NCBI RefSeq assembly: GCF_000143145.1
Contig: NC_014313.1
Location: 2,542,001 to 2,606,000, forward strand
Direction: 5' to 3'
Length of the DNA stretch: 64,000 nt
Source: Hyphomicrobium denitrificans ATCC 51888
GTDB lineage: Bacteria; Pseudomonadota; Alphaproteobacteria; Rhizobiales; Hyphomicrobiaceae
Made by a program: the position numbers and the translations under genes. The notes beneath the pieces are model-generated. The model saw nothing but the letters and a program-made list of their open reading frames with translations, ran no database searches and was not told the DNA's origin. How positions within the stretch are numbered: position 1 is the stretch's first letter; the number at the start of each line of letters is the position of its first letter. Below, one piece after another: positions 45,142 through 53,398 of the stretch.

Positions 45142-46212
45142 ATGACAACGCTCTTTGATCCGCTTCGCGCCGGTGCCCTTACGCTTAGAAATCGTATCGT
45201 TCTCGCGCCACTGACGCGTTGCCGTGCAAGCGAAGGACGCGTGCCGAACGATTTGATGCGCGACTATTACGTTCAGCGCGCGGCTGCGGGTCTGATCCTG
45301 TCCGAAGCGACGTCGGTCACTCCGATGGGCGTCGGTTATCCCGATACACCCGGCATCTGGTCGGACGAGCAGGTCGCGGGCTGGAAGCGCATCACCGATG
45401 CGGTGCACGCGGCGGGTGGCACGATGCTTCTGCAGCTTTGGCATGTCGGACGCGTTTCGCATCCGAGCTATCTCGACGGCGCGCTGCCGGTAGCGCCAAG
45501 CGCGATCGCGCCGCAGGGGCACGTCAGCCTGATCCGCCCCAAAACCGATTATGTCGTTCCGCGCGCGCTCGAACTCAGCGAAATTCCGGGCGTCATTGCC
45601 GAATACCGCCGCGGCGCGGAGAATGCGAAGCGTGCAGGCTTTGACGGCGTCGAAGTTCATGGCGCCAACGGCTATCTGCTCGACCAGTTCTTGCAGGACA
45701 GCACCAACCTGCGCACCGACGCTTACGGCGGCCCCATCGAAAATCGCGCACGGCTGCTGCTCGAAGTCGTCGATGCCTGCATCGACGTTTGGGGCGCGGA
45801 TCGCGTCGGATTGCATCTCGCTCCGCGCGGGGACGCGCACACGATGGGCGACAGCAATCCGCTCGCGACCTTCGGCTACGTCGCCGAGCAGACCGGCCAA
45901 CGCCGAATTGCGTTTCTCTGCGCGCGCGAACACGAAGGGGCGGACTCGATCGGTCCACAGCTCAAGAAGATTTTCGGAGGCGTTTTCATCGCGAACGAGA
46001 AGTTCACGAAGGAAACGGCGGAAGCCGCGATCACTTCCGGTCGTGCGGATGCCGTCGCATTCGGGCAGCTGTTCATCGCCAATCCCGACCTGCCGGAACG
46101 CTTCAAGCTCAGCGCGCCGCTGAATGCTCCAGATCCGGCGACGTTCTACGCGCAAGGCCCGAAAGGCTACACGGACTATCCATACCTGGAGCGCGCCGAA
46201 ACCGAAGCGTAA
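45142..46212 (+). CDS. nemA: Old Yellow Enzyme family alkene reductase
   Basis: This 356-residue FMN-dependent reductase (NemA/GTN-reductase group) has the opening LFDPLRAGALTLRNRIVLAPLTRCRA, LQLWHVGRVSHP, the substrate-binding VEVHGANGYLLDQFLQD (His and Asn), and a barrel end INGE-like region GGVFIANEKFTKE. It reduces activated C=C bonds with NADPH. A typical QLHPRGD-like segment is replaced by LHLAPRGDAHTMGD. It is monocistronic. Confidence 0.93.
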   Translation: MTTLFDPLRAGALTLRNRIVLAPLTRCRASEGRVPNDLMRDYYVQRAAAGLILSEATSVTPMGVGYPDTPGIWSDEQVAGWKRITDAVHAAGGTMLLQLWHVGRVSHPSYLDGALPVAPSAIAPQGHVSLIRPKTDYVVPRALELSEIPGVIAEYRRGAENAKRAGFDGVEVHGANGYLLDQFLQDSTNLRTDAYGGPIENRARLLLEVVDACIDVWGADRVGLHLAPRGDAHTMGDSNPLATFGYVAEQTGQRRIAFLCAREHEGADSIGPQLKKIFGGVFIANEKFTKETAEAAITSGRADAVAFGQLFIANPDLPERFKLSAPLNAPDPATFYAQGPKGYTDYPYLERAETEA

Positions 46213-46240
46213 CGTCAGGCATTGAAGCGCGCGGCGGGGT

Positions 46241-47473
46241 TCAGCGCTCCGCCGTGCTGCGCCGCGCGTAGAGGCGATCGAACGCTTCGGCGAATTCCTG
46301 CGCGCCCGGCCTCGTGATCGACTGCGTCATGCGGCGGTCAAGCTCGACCTGCAGCTCGGCGCCGGTCAAGCCGTTGACCATTTTGTTCACGTAATAGGCA
46401 CGCCGGGCAAAGAAGTTCGTCGTCGGCGCAGAGGCGCCCGGCTCTTCCATCATTTCGAGGCCCGTCATCGGGCCTGCGAGGTTCATCAGCTCGAGTTCGG
46501 CCCCCGTCAGAGATCGGCGACCTTGCTTTGCGGCCGTGTCCTTCAGCGTCCTGAGCTTCATAGCCTGGAGCATCGGACCGATATCCGCGTCGATGTTCAG
46601 GGTGTGAATGCCCATGCCGTTGTCCGTCTTGGCGTAGCGCTGCTGCACGCTCCATTCGAACGGCAGGCGCTTCACGTTGGCGTACATGCGCTTCAGAACG
46701 GCGAGCTTGCGTTTCAGCGCGGCCGTCCGCTCGGGCGTATTTTCGGGATCGCGCAATTTCCGGTTCAGCAGCGAGATGAACGTCTCGCCGCTGCGCGCAA
46801 GCTCATTGATCGAGTTTGCATCGAGAAGCTGCGCATAGCCGAGCGCGCTCGATATCGCGCGTCCCGTCTTCTTGATCGGGTGAATGCCCGATTGCATGTC
46901 GTAGGTGCCGTTGCCGCCCGTCTCCAGCGCATAGACGCGCACGACCTGTTCCTTGGATAATCCCAAGGCGTGCGCCTCCTCGGCGTAGCGCTGCTTGAAT
47001 TCGCGTTCGCTGACGCGCTCGGGCGTAAAGTTGTAGACCCGCTTGGCGGCTTCCAGATAATCGGCAACGGTCGCAAGCTCGCGCTGCTGCGCAGGCTCCG
47101 CCGTCTTCTGACGCTCGACGAAGCTGTAGTATTTTTTCGCAAGCTCCGCCGAGAGCGTTGGTCCGGTATACTTCGGCGCCAAGCTCATCACGTAATCGGT
47201 TGGCTCGAACGGGATCTTCGCGGCGCGCTTCTTGCGCCGCCCCTGCCGCTTCGCTTCGACGGCGTCCCAATAAGCGTCGGTCCGATCGTTAAAGACGTTG
47301 CGCGCGTCCTTCCACGCCCGAAACTCGTCCATTTCGGAATCCGAGAGTGCCGCGAGGAAATCGATCGTCGAGGCAGCGCTGACCGGCGCAACGCTCGCGG
47401 CGAGCCAAATGGCCACGAGGGCTGCCGAGAAAGCCAGCGCCCGAAGCGCCCCTGTCACACCATTCGTTGCCAC
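46241..47473 (-). CDS. Secreted lysozyme-fold (lytic-transglycosylase-like) protein
   Basis: This 410-residue protein starts at a GTG with a signal peptide (AFSAALVAIWLAASVAPVSA). The middle (~190-250) has VYALETGGNGTYDMQSGI and ISSALGYAQLLDANSINELA, a pattern close to the ExxG...GxxQ core of soluble lytic transglycosylases (catalytic Glu in LETGG). The rest is helical with basic repeats (KRQGRRKKRAAK). An active murein hydrolase is likely but unproven. It converges on nemA. Confidence 0.7.
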   Translation of the reverse strand: MATNGVTGALRALAFSAALVAIWLAASVAPVSAASTIDFLAALSDSEMDEFRAWKDARNVFNDRTDAYWDAVEAKRQGRRKKRAAKIPFEPTDYVMSLAPKYTGPTLSAELAKKYYSFVERQKTAEPAQQRELATVADYLEAAKRVYNFTPERVSEREFKQRYAEEAHALGLSKEQVVRVYALETGGNGTYDMQSGIHPIKKTGRAISSALGYAQLLDANSINELARSGETFISLLNRKLRDPENTPERTAALKRKLAVLKRMYANVKRLPFEWSVQQRYAKTDNGMGIHTLNIDADIGPMLQAMKLRTLKDTAAKQGRRSLTGAELELMNLAGPMTGLEMMEEPGASAPTTNFFARRAYYVNKMVNGLTGAELQVELDRRMTQSITRPGAQEFAEAFDRLYARRSTAER

Positions 47474-47574
47474 GCGGTTCCAATTTTCCTGACAGACGGG
47501 CTTCTGTTTGCGGTACGTTCGAGAAGGTATCGTGATTCAGCGGTAACCGGCCAGTCGCGGATCACGCCAGACAT

Positions 47575-48249
47575 ATGGTTACAATTCGTAAAATGTCCTC
47601 TCTTTCCGCCCCGAATGTGACGTCAACGGACCTAAACGCCGAAGTTTTCGAAAAGCTCGCCCGTGCGCGTCTGCTGGCGGAGCCGCCGGTGATTAATGGA
47701 ACGCATGCGTCGGGCGATGACGATCTCAATCCGGATGCCGGAATTTTTTCCTCCGACGTCCGGCATGCGGCCGTGCTCATTCCAATCGTCGCGCACGCGC
47801 CGTTGAGCATCATTTTGACGGAGCGGACGGGACATCTTTCCTCACATGCCGGGCAGATCGCTTTCCCAGGAGGAAAGGTTGAGACCGATGATGCGAGTCC
47901 GATGGCCGCTGCGGTCAGGGAGGCACGGGAGGAAATCGCGCTCGACGGATCGTTCATCGAGCCTCTCGGATATCTCCCGACGTATCGCACTGGCACGGGT
48001 TTCATCATCACGCCGTCCGTCGCGCTGGTGCGACCGGGATTTCATCTCGTTCCAGATCCGGCGGAAGTCGCCGACATCTTCGAAGTGCCGTTTCAGTTTC
48101 TGATGAACGAAGCCAACCATAAAATCGACAGCCGGACCTGGCGCGGCAACGAGCGGAGGTTCTATGCCATGCCTTACGGCGAACGCTATATCTGGGGCGC
48201 GACCGCCGGAATCATCCGCGCGCTTTATCGGAGACTGTTCAGCGCATGA
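47575..48249 (+). CDS. CoA pyrophosphatase, NUDIX family
   Basis: This 224-residue hydrolase has the NUDIX box GGKVETDDASPMAAAVREAREEIAL and the preceding CoA-type signature LSSHAGQIAFPGG, indicating cleavage of CoA or acyl-CoA to phosphopantetheine and 3',5'-ADP. A C-terminal segment of PxWRGxERR type (RTWRGNERRFYAMPYG) is typical. It overlaps the next gene by 4 bases. Confidence 0.93.
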   Translation: MVTIRKMSSLSAPNVTSTDLNAEVFEKLARARLLAEPPVINGTHASGDDDLNPDAGIFSSDVRHAAVLIPIVAHAPLSIILTERTGHLSSHAGQIAFPGGKVETDDASPMAAAVREAREEIALDGSFIEPLGYLPTYRTGTGFIITPSVALVRPGFHLVPDPAEVADIFEVPFQFLMNEANHKIDSRTWRGNERRFYAMPYGERYIWGATAGIIRALYRRLFSA

Positions 48250-48542
48250 TCCGCATCGTTTTCGAGAACATCTTTTTCTTTCTGCTGCCGACGCTGTTCT
48301 ACATCGCGTGGGTGGCATTCCGGGACGATGAATGGAAAGGGCTCGGCGAAATCATGCGCAATGCGCCGCTGCTCAAGCTGTTCATCGCGGGTGCTGCGCT
48401 CATGCTGACGACGCTCGTGGCTTTCTCAACGCGAACCTCCAATGCGCCGAATGACGTCTATGTTCCGCAATCGATGCACGATAGAAATCTCGAACCCGAC
48501 CGCACAATTCGCGCGCAGGAACCGCAACCCGAAAAACCTTGA
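48246..48542 (+). CDS. DUF6111 family small membrane protein
   Basis: This 98-residue protein has two hydrophobic helices (~6-25 and ~43-60), then a polar tail (NDVYVPQSMHDRNLEPDRTI). It overlaps the NUDIX gene (ATGA) and is three bases from cca. Such a small gene between NUDIX hydrolase and cca is common in rhizobia. Function unknown. Confidence 0.85.
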   Translation: MIRIVFENIFFFLLPTLFYIAWVAFRDDEWKGLGEIMRNAPLLKLFIAGAALMLTTLVAFSTRTSNAPNDVYVPQSMHDRNLEPDRTIRAQEPQPEKP

Positions 48543-48545
48543 GTC

Positions 48546-49802
48546 ATGACGCAGCTTACCGCGACCCGTCCGCGCCTCATTGCAGGATGGCTCGACGCCA
48601 AACCACTTCGCAACGTTTTCGCGGCATTCGATGCGGCTCAGGCGGAGGTTCGCGTTGTCGGCGGCGCAATTCGCAATACGCTGATCGATCGCCCAGTCAT
48701 CGACGTCGATCTTGCTACGCCGGCCGTTCCGGACGCCGTCATCGAGCTTGCGCGACGCGCGGGGCTCGGCGCGCATCCGACGGGCATCGAGCACGGCACG
48801 GTGACGCTCGTTTCCGATGGCGTCGGATTTGAGGTCACGACGCTTCGGCGCGATATCGAAACCGACGGACGCCATGCGACCGTCGCATTCACCCAGTCGT
48901 GGGACGAGGATGCGCAGCGACGGGACTTCACGATCAACGCGCTTTATTGCGCGCCGGATGGGGCGATCTACGATCCGATGGGCGGGATTGCCGACCTTCG
49001 CAGGCGGCGCGTGCGCTTCATCGGCGATGGTGAAGCACGCATTCGCGAAGACTACCTGCGTATTCTGCGGTTTTTTCGCTTCAGCGCCGAATACGGCAAA
49101 GGCCATCTCGACGTCGACGGACTGGCGGCCGCGATCAAGCTCAAGCAAGGTCTAAGCAAGCTCGCAGCCGAGCGCATTCGCGCCGAGTTCCTGAAGCTGC
49201 TCGCGGCGCCCTATGCTGCTGAGGTCGTTCGGGCCATGTACGAGAGCGAAATTCTGGCGCTCGTGCTTCCCGGCACTTTGCATCCCGAGAGGCTGGCGCG
49301 GCTGCAGGCAATCGAAGCCGGCCTCGGTCAGCCGCCAGACGTGATCTGCGGACTGGCGGCGCTCGCCGTTTCGGGCCCGGGCGACGTCGATGAGCTGGCG
49401 CAGAGGCTTCGCCTTTCCAACAGCGAAGCGTCCGCGCTCCGGTCCGCGGCAAGCTTTGATCCGGGTCTCGATCCCGCGCAGCCCGAAGCCGCTGCCTGCG
49501 CCGCGCTCTACCGTCTCGGCTCCGAGGCCTTTAGACGGGCCGCAGTCGTCGCGTGGGCGCGCTCGAATGCTGCCGCCACCGATGCAGCCTGGCGCAAGCG
49601 CGCGCTTCTGGTGGACCGCTGGAGCCCGCCGAAGATGCCCTTCAGCGGCAGCGACGTTCTTGCCCTCGGGATACCAGCGGGCCCGTCCGTCGGCGAGATT
49701 CTGAGGGCGTTCGAGACGTGGTGGATTGCGGCCGCGTTTCCGGCCGATCGCGCCTTGCAATTAGAAAAGTTTAAAGCTTTTGCGACAAACGTAGTTCATT
49801 AA
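48546..49802 (+). CDS. cca: CCA tRNA nucleotidyltransferase
   Basis: This 418-residue class II nucleotidyltransferase has RVVGGAIRNTLI, DVDLATPAVP with the DxD catalytic pair, RDIETDGRHATV, and the RRDFTINALYCA motif, followed by an RNA-binding helical domain (IREDYLRILRFFRFSAEYG). It adds or repairs the 3' CCA. Poly(A) polymerase is the alternative, but context and length favour CCA. It is the third gene after the NUDIX hydrolase. Confidence 0.93.
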   Translation: MTQLTATRPRLIAGWLDAKPLRNVFAAFDAAQAEVRVVGGAIRNTLIDRPVIDVDLATPAVPDAVIELARRAGLGAHPTGIEHGTVTLVSDGVGFEVTTLRRDIETDGRHATVAFTQSWDEDAQRRDFTINALYCAPDGAIYDPMGGIADLRRRRVRFIGDGEARIREDYLRILRFFRFSAEYGKGHLDVDGLAAAIKLKQGLSKLAAERIRAEFLKLLAAPYAAEVVRAMYESEILALVLPGTLHPERLARLQAIEAGLGQPPDVICGLAALAVSGPGDVDELAQRLRLSNSEASALRSAASFDPGLDPAQPEAAACAALYRLGSEAFRRAAVVAWARSNAAATDAAWRKRALLVDRWSPPKMPFSGSDVLALGIPAGPSVGEILRAFETWWIAAAFPADRALQLEKFKAFATNVVH

Positions 49803-49894
49803 CAAAGCATTAAATTTTACTTCAAACTGCTCAGCACAGTGCTTATGGTCCCAGCCCGGGGTTTCGTTTGTACCGCGTCGAGGGGAATGCCCGG

Positions 49895-50128
49895 ATGGAT
49901 GATTTTCGTCACGAACGTGCTCGTTCGCTAAAATACGTTCAGATCGTTTTCGCAGTTCTCGCACTTTTCAGTCTCACTGCGGCTCTCGCCGTCGCCACCC
50001 GAGGATCTGAACTCGGGCTGCCCGAATCGTCGACCTACCCGATCTCTCTCGCATTTCTGATGGTTGCCGTTGTCGACACCGCGCTCTTGTTCGTCTGGGA
50101 ACACATTTTCCAGCGCATTGAATTTTAG
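49895..50128 (+). CDS. Small two-helix membrane protein
   Basis: This 77-residue ORF starts at the ATG at 49895 after AGGGGAA. Hydrophobic helices lie at ~15-35 and ~48-68, separated by a polar GSELGLPESSTYPIS loop, and the tail is HIFQRIEF. It stands between cca and the plcP-btaAB operon. No family recognised. Confidence 0.65.
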   Translation: MDDFRHERARSLKYVQIVFAVLALFSLTAALAVATRGSELGLPESSTYPISLAFLMVAVVDTALLFVWEHIFQRIEF

Positions 50129-50186
50129 GTCGCGCCGCCACATATGAGTGAAATTAACCGCTCCAGTCGCGACGCGTCGCAGGCTG

Positions 50187-50204
50187 CCGTCATACGCGTG
50201 TAAC
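50187..50204 (+). promoter_or_regulatory. Candidate PHO box upstream of plcP-btaA-btaB
   Basis: CCGTCATACGCGTGTAAC matches the PhoB consensus (CTGTCATAWAWCTGTCAY) at about 12 of 18 positions; the first half-site is 6/7. It lies 52 bases before the TTG start of the phosphoesterase gene. Confidence 0.45.
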
Positions 50205-50256
50205 ATGAATCCGGTCCTTCGCTTGGCATGAAAAGCTTGGCGATTGGGGGCCGAAC

Positions 50257-51069
50257 TTGAGCGCCGCGACCGCATCCGGGGAACTGAATTACCGCGCCGT
50301 ATTCCTTTCCGATGTCCATCTCGGAATGCGCAATTCGCAAGCGCCAGCCCTTCTCGATTTCCTGCGCTACGTCGAGAGCGAGCAACTTTACCTCGTCGGC
50401 GACATCGTCGATTTCTGGAAAGTCCGTCGCGGCCCTCACTGGCCACAAAGTCATAACGACGTTCTGCAGAAGCTTCTGCGCAAGGCGCGCAAGGGAACGC
50501 GCGTCGTCTTCATTCCCGGCAATCACGACGACGGTCTGCGCGACTATGCGGGCATGAACTTCGGCGGCGTCGAACTTCGCCGCGACGCTATCCACGAAGG
50601 CGCCAACGGCAAGCGCTACCTCGTTCTGCACGGCGATGAATTCGACGTCGTGGTGCGTTATGCGCGCTGGCTCGCGTTCCTCGGCGACCGTTCTTACGAT
50701 GCGGCGCTGGCCTTGAACGTGCCGCTGAATTACGCGCGGCGCATGCTGGGCCTTGGGCATTGGTCGCTATCGGCGTTCCTGAAGCTCAAGGTCAAAAGCG
50801 CCGTCAACTTCATCGGCGAATTCGAGGATGCGCTCGCTTCCGAAGCGCGCCGCCGCGAGGCCGATGGTCTCATCTGCGGCCACATCCATCATGCGAACAA
50901 TCGTATGATCGACGGCATTCATTATCTCAATTGCGGGGATTGGGTCGAAAGCTGCACCGCGATCGGCGAGCGCTTCGACGGCCAATTCGAAATCATCCGA
51001 TGGAAAGAGCACATCGGTCAGCGCGCGACGCAGGCCGCGTCGGGACGTTGGCTGATCGAGGCCGCCTAA
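50257..51069 (+). CDS. plcP: Metallophosphoesterase, probable phospholipase C PlcP
   Basis: This 270-residue calcineurin-fold hydrolase has all metal motifs: FLSDVHLG, YLVGDIVDFWK, FIPGNHDD, LHGDEFD and CGHIHHAN. By sequence it resembles LpxH-type UDP-diacylglucosamine diphosphatases, and is often so annotated, but the same superfamily contains PlcP, which removes head groups from phosphatidylcholine/-ethanolamine under phosphate starvation. Its position 44 bases before btaA, and a candidate PHO box, favour PlcP. The start is a TTG at 50257 with GGGGG upstream. Confidence 0.8.
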   Translation: MSAATASGELNYRAVFLSDVHLGMRNSQAPALLDFLRYVESEQLYLVGDIVDFWKVRRGPHWPQSHNDVLQKLLRKARKGTRVVFIPGNHDDGLRDYAGMNFGGVELRRDAIHEGANGKRYLVLHGDEFDVVVRYARWLAFLGDRSYDAALALNVPLNYARRMLGLGHWSLSAFLKLKVKSAVNFIGEFEDALASEARRREADGLICGHIHHANNRMIDGIHYLNCGDWVESCTAIGERFDGQFEIIRWKEHIGQRATQAASGRWLIEAA

Positions 51070-51113
51070 GAATTCAAATGCCGTAGCGAAAGCGGCGATC
51101 AGGGAGATCGTGT

Positions 51114-52358
51114 GTGAACGTATCCGCGAAAGTCTTCGAACCGACCAGCGTCGACCTGCTCAGCGAGGCTGTGCACCAGAACCGCGCATTGAGCGCGGCG
51201 GGCTTTCTCGAACGAACTTTCACCTTTGCTTTCCGCTCGATGGTCTATCCGCAGATCTGGGAAGACCCACGCGCGGACATGGAGGCGTTGGAATTCACGC
51301 CGCAAAGCCGTGTGATGACGATCGCGTCCGGCGGCTGCAACGTGATGAGCTACCTGACCGGAAACCCGGCGCGCATCATCGCGATCGATCTCAACGAGAC
51401 GCATATCGCGCTTTTGAAATTGAAGCTCGCCGCCGCTCAGCATCTTCCGAACCACGCAACGTTCTATCGCTTTTTCGGCGCCGCCGACGATCGCCGTAAC
51501 GTGCATCTCTATCGCGATCTGATCGCGCAGCATCTCGACGCCGAGACGCGCGCCTATTGGGACGGCCGCGACATCAGCGGACGGCGGCGGATCTCGCGCT
51601 TCGCGCGCAATTTCTACCGCTATGGACTGCTCGGCCGCTTCATCACGAGCGGACACGTCATGGCGCGCATGCTCGGGGCCAATCCGAAGCGCATTCTAGA
51701 CGCACAATCGATCGACGAGCAGCGCGAGATTTTCGATCGCGAGATCGGTCCGGCGTTCGACCATCCACTGCTGCGCTGGATCACGTCCAACCGGGCTTCG
51801 CTGTTCGGGCTCGGCATCCCGCCCGTGCAGTACGATGCGCTGTCGGACAACGGCGCGCGGCCGATGTCGGAAGTTCTGAAGGAACGCGCCCAGCGCCTCG
51901 CGACGGGCTTCGATCTCAAGGACAATTATTTTGCGTGGCAGGCGTTCGGGCGGCGTTACGCTCCGCAAGGACAAGGTCCCTGCCCGCCTTATCTCGACAA
52001 GGCAAACTTCCTGGCTGTCAAAACGCGCACGAACCGCGTGACCGTCGTCCATGACAACATGATCCGCTTTCTGTCGAACGAACCCGCCGAAAGCCTCGAT
52101 CGTTATGTCCTGCTCGATGCGCAGGATTGGATGGACGATGCGACGCTCAACGCACTGTGGCGCGAGATCACGCGCACGTCGCGTCCGGGTGCCCGCGTCA
52201 TTTTCCGTACCGCTGGCGAGCCGAGCATTCTGCCGGGACGCGTTTCGAGTGCGCTGCTCGAGCGCTGGACGTACGATGCGGCGCGCTCCGCTGAAATTCA
52301 CGCGAAGGATCGCTCGGCGATCTACGGCGGCTTCCACCTTTATCTGAAACGCGACTGA
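51114..52358 (+). CDS. btaA: BtaA: S-adenosylmethionine:diacylglycerol 3-amino-3-carboxypropyltransferase
   Basis: This 414-residue DUF3419 protein makes diacylglycerylhomoserine, the first step to the betaine lipid DGTS. SAM-binding features are MTIASGGCNVMSYLTGNPARIIAIDLNETHIALLKLKLAA; other conserved parts are YPQIWEDPRADMEAL and YVLLDAQDWMD...GARVIFRTAGEPS. It starts at a GTG with AGGGAG upstream. It is followed 10 bases later by btaB. Confidence 0.95.
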   Translation: MNVSAKVFEPTSVDLLSEAVHQNRALSAAGFLERTFTFAFRSMVYPQIWEDPRADMEALEFTPQSRVMTIASGGCNVMSYLTGNPARIIAIDLNETHIALLKLKLAAAQHLPNHATFYRFFGAADDRRNVHLYRDLIAQHLDAETRAYWDGRDISGRRRISRFARNFYRYGLLGRFITSGHVMARMLGANPKRILDAQSIDEQREIFDREIGPAFDHPLLRWITSNRASLFGLGIPPVQYDALSDNGARPMSEVLKERAQRLATGFDLKDNYFAWQAFGRRYAPQGQGPCPPYLDKANFLAVKTRTNRVTVVHDNMIRFLSNEPAESLDRYVLLDAQDWMDDATLNALWREITRTSRPGARVIFRTAGEPSILPGRVSSALLERWTYDAARSAEIHAKDRSAIYGGFHLYLKRD

Positions 52359-52368
52359 CGGAGCGCCG

Positions 52369-53013
52369 ATGTCGGACACTGCTGCCGGCGCCATGGATGT
52401 CATCTATCGGCACCAGCGCTTTATTTATGATCTGACGCGTCGGCATTATCTTCTGGGACGCGATCAGATGATCGCCGACCTGACGCCGCCCGCGAATGGA
52501 ACCGTGCTGGAAGTCGGCTGCGGGACGGCGCGCAATCTGATCTGCGCGGCGCGGCGTTATCAGAACGCGCGCTTCTTCGGGCTCGACGTCTCGGAGGAGA
52601 TGCTGAAAACCGCGCGCGCCTCGATCGCAAAAAGCGGCGAGAGCAACAGGATCAAAGTTGCACAAGCCGACGCGACGGCGTTCGACCCGCAGTCACTGTT
52701 CGGCCTTTCGTCGTTCGATCGAATTTTCATTTCATATGCGGTGTCGATGATTCCGACGTGGGAAGCTGTGCTGGATCGGGCAGCCGCAACGCTGGCGCCG
52801 GGCGGCGCGTTGCACGTCGTCGACTTCGGAACGATGGACGAGATGCCGAACGTCGCGCGCAAGGCAATGCTTGCGTGGCTCGCGCACTTCAGCGTGACGC
52901 CGCGTCGAAACTTGCACGACGTTGTACGCGCCGTGGCCGAGCGGCACGGCTTAGTGTCCTCTTTCCATCAGGGCCGATTTGGCTACGCGGCGATGGCGAA
53001 GATCAATCGCTGA
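52369..53013 (+). CDS. btaB: BtaB: betaine-lipid N-methyltransferase
   Basis: This 214-residue class I SAM methyltransferase trimethylates diacylglycerylhomoserine to DGTS. It starts with YRHQRFIYDLTRRHYLLGRD, the BtaB/Bta1 N-terminal motif, then VLEVGCGTARNLI, FFGLDVSEEMLKTAR and SYAVSMIPTWEAVLDRA. Adjacent to btaA, which defines the function well. Its product lets the cell substitute phospholipid. Confidence 0.94.
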   Translation: MSDTAAGAMDVIYRHQRFIYDLTRRHYLLGRDQMIADLTPPANGTVLEVGCGTARNLICAARRYQNARFFGLDVSEEMLKTARASIAKSGESNRIKVAQADATAFDPQSLFGLSSFDRIFISYAVSMIPTWEAVLDRAAATLAPGGALHVVDFGTMDEMPNVARKAMLAWLAHFSVTPRRNLHDVVRAVAERHGLVSSFHQGRFGYAAMAKINR

Positions 53014-53036
53014 AAAATTTCGACGCGTGGCACCCG

Positions 53037-53219
53037 TCAGCTAACGTGCGGACCGCGCATCAATTGCAGCGCCGACTGAATTCTCCGCCAGTCATCAACG
53101 AGACGCTTGTCGCCGCGCTCTTCGAATTCGCGAACTCTGTGTGCGGCCTCTGCCAGCGCTTTTGCACCATGAGCTTCGTAGAGCTGTCGCGCGTGCGCTT
53201 GAATTTCGACGGCATCCAT
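53037..53219 (-). CDS. Small conserved alphaproteobacterial protein
   Basis: This 60-residue ORF (MDAVEIQAHARQLYEAHG... ending LMRGPHVS) is helical and charged. Similar ~60-residue proteins with EIQAxARQLxEAHG and LMRGPH occur widely in Alphaproteobacteria. Role unknown. It converges on btaB. Confidence 0.78.
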   Translation of the reverse strand: MDAVEIQAHARQLYEAHGAKALAEAAHRVREFEERGDKRLVDDWRRIQSALQLMRGPHVS

Positions 53220-53331
53220 CGCTTTGCCTCTCTCTGGTTGACGTCCCGGAGTGCTTTTAGGTTGGCTCCTAGAGCCGCGATTGAAAAGTCCCGAAAGTAA
53301 AATGTGATCGATGAGTCGCGATGGACATAAA

Positions 53332-53358
53332 AGAAAGCCCCGCGGGATGGGGCTTTCT
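53332..53358 (-). terminator. Intrinsic terminator of the acidic-protein gene
   Basis: AGAAAGCCCC-GCGGGA-TGGGGCTTTCT is a ten- to eleven-base-pair stem; on the minus strand it continues TTTATG. Confidence 0.8.
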
Positions 53359-53398
53359 GCGTGCTCCTAGCGGATGCGTCAGAATGAGATGCGGTGCA

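Noticed and set aside
50257..51069. Simple annotation as LpxH
   Set aside because: Metal motifs alone do not separate LpxH from PlcP; context with btaAB favours PlcP. Kept as a caveat.
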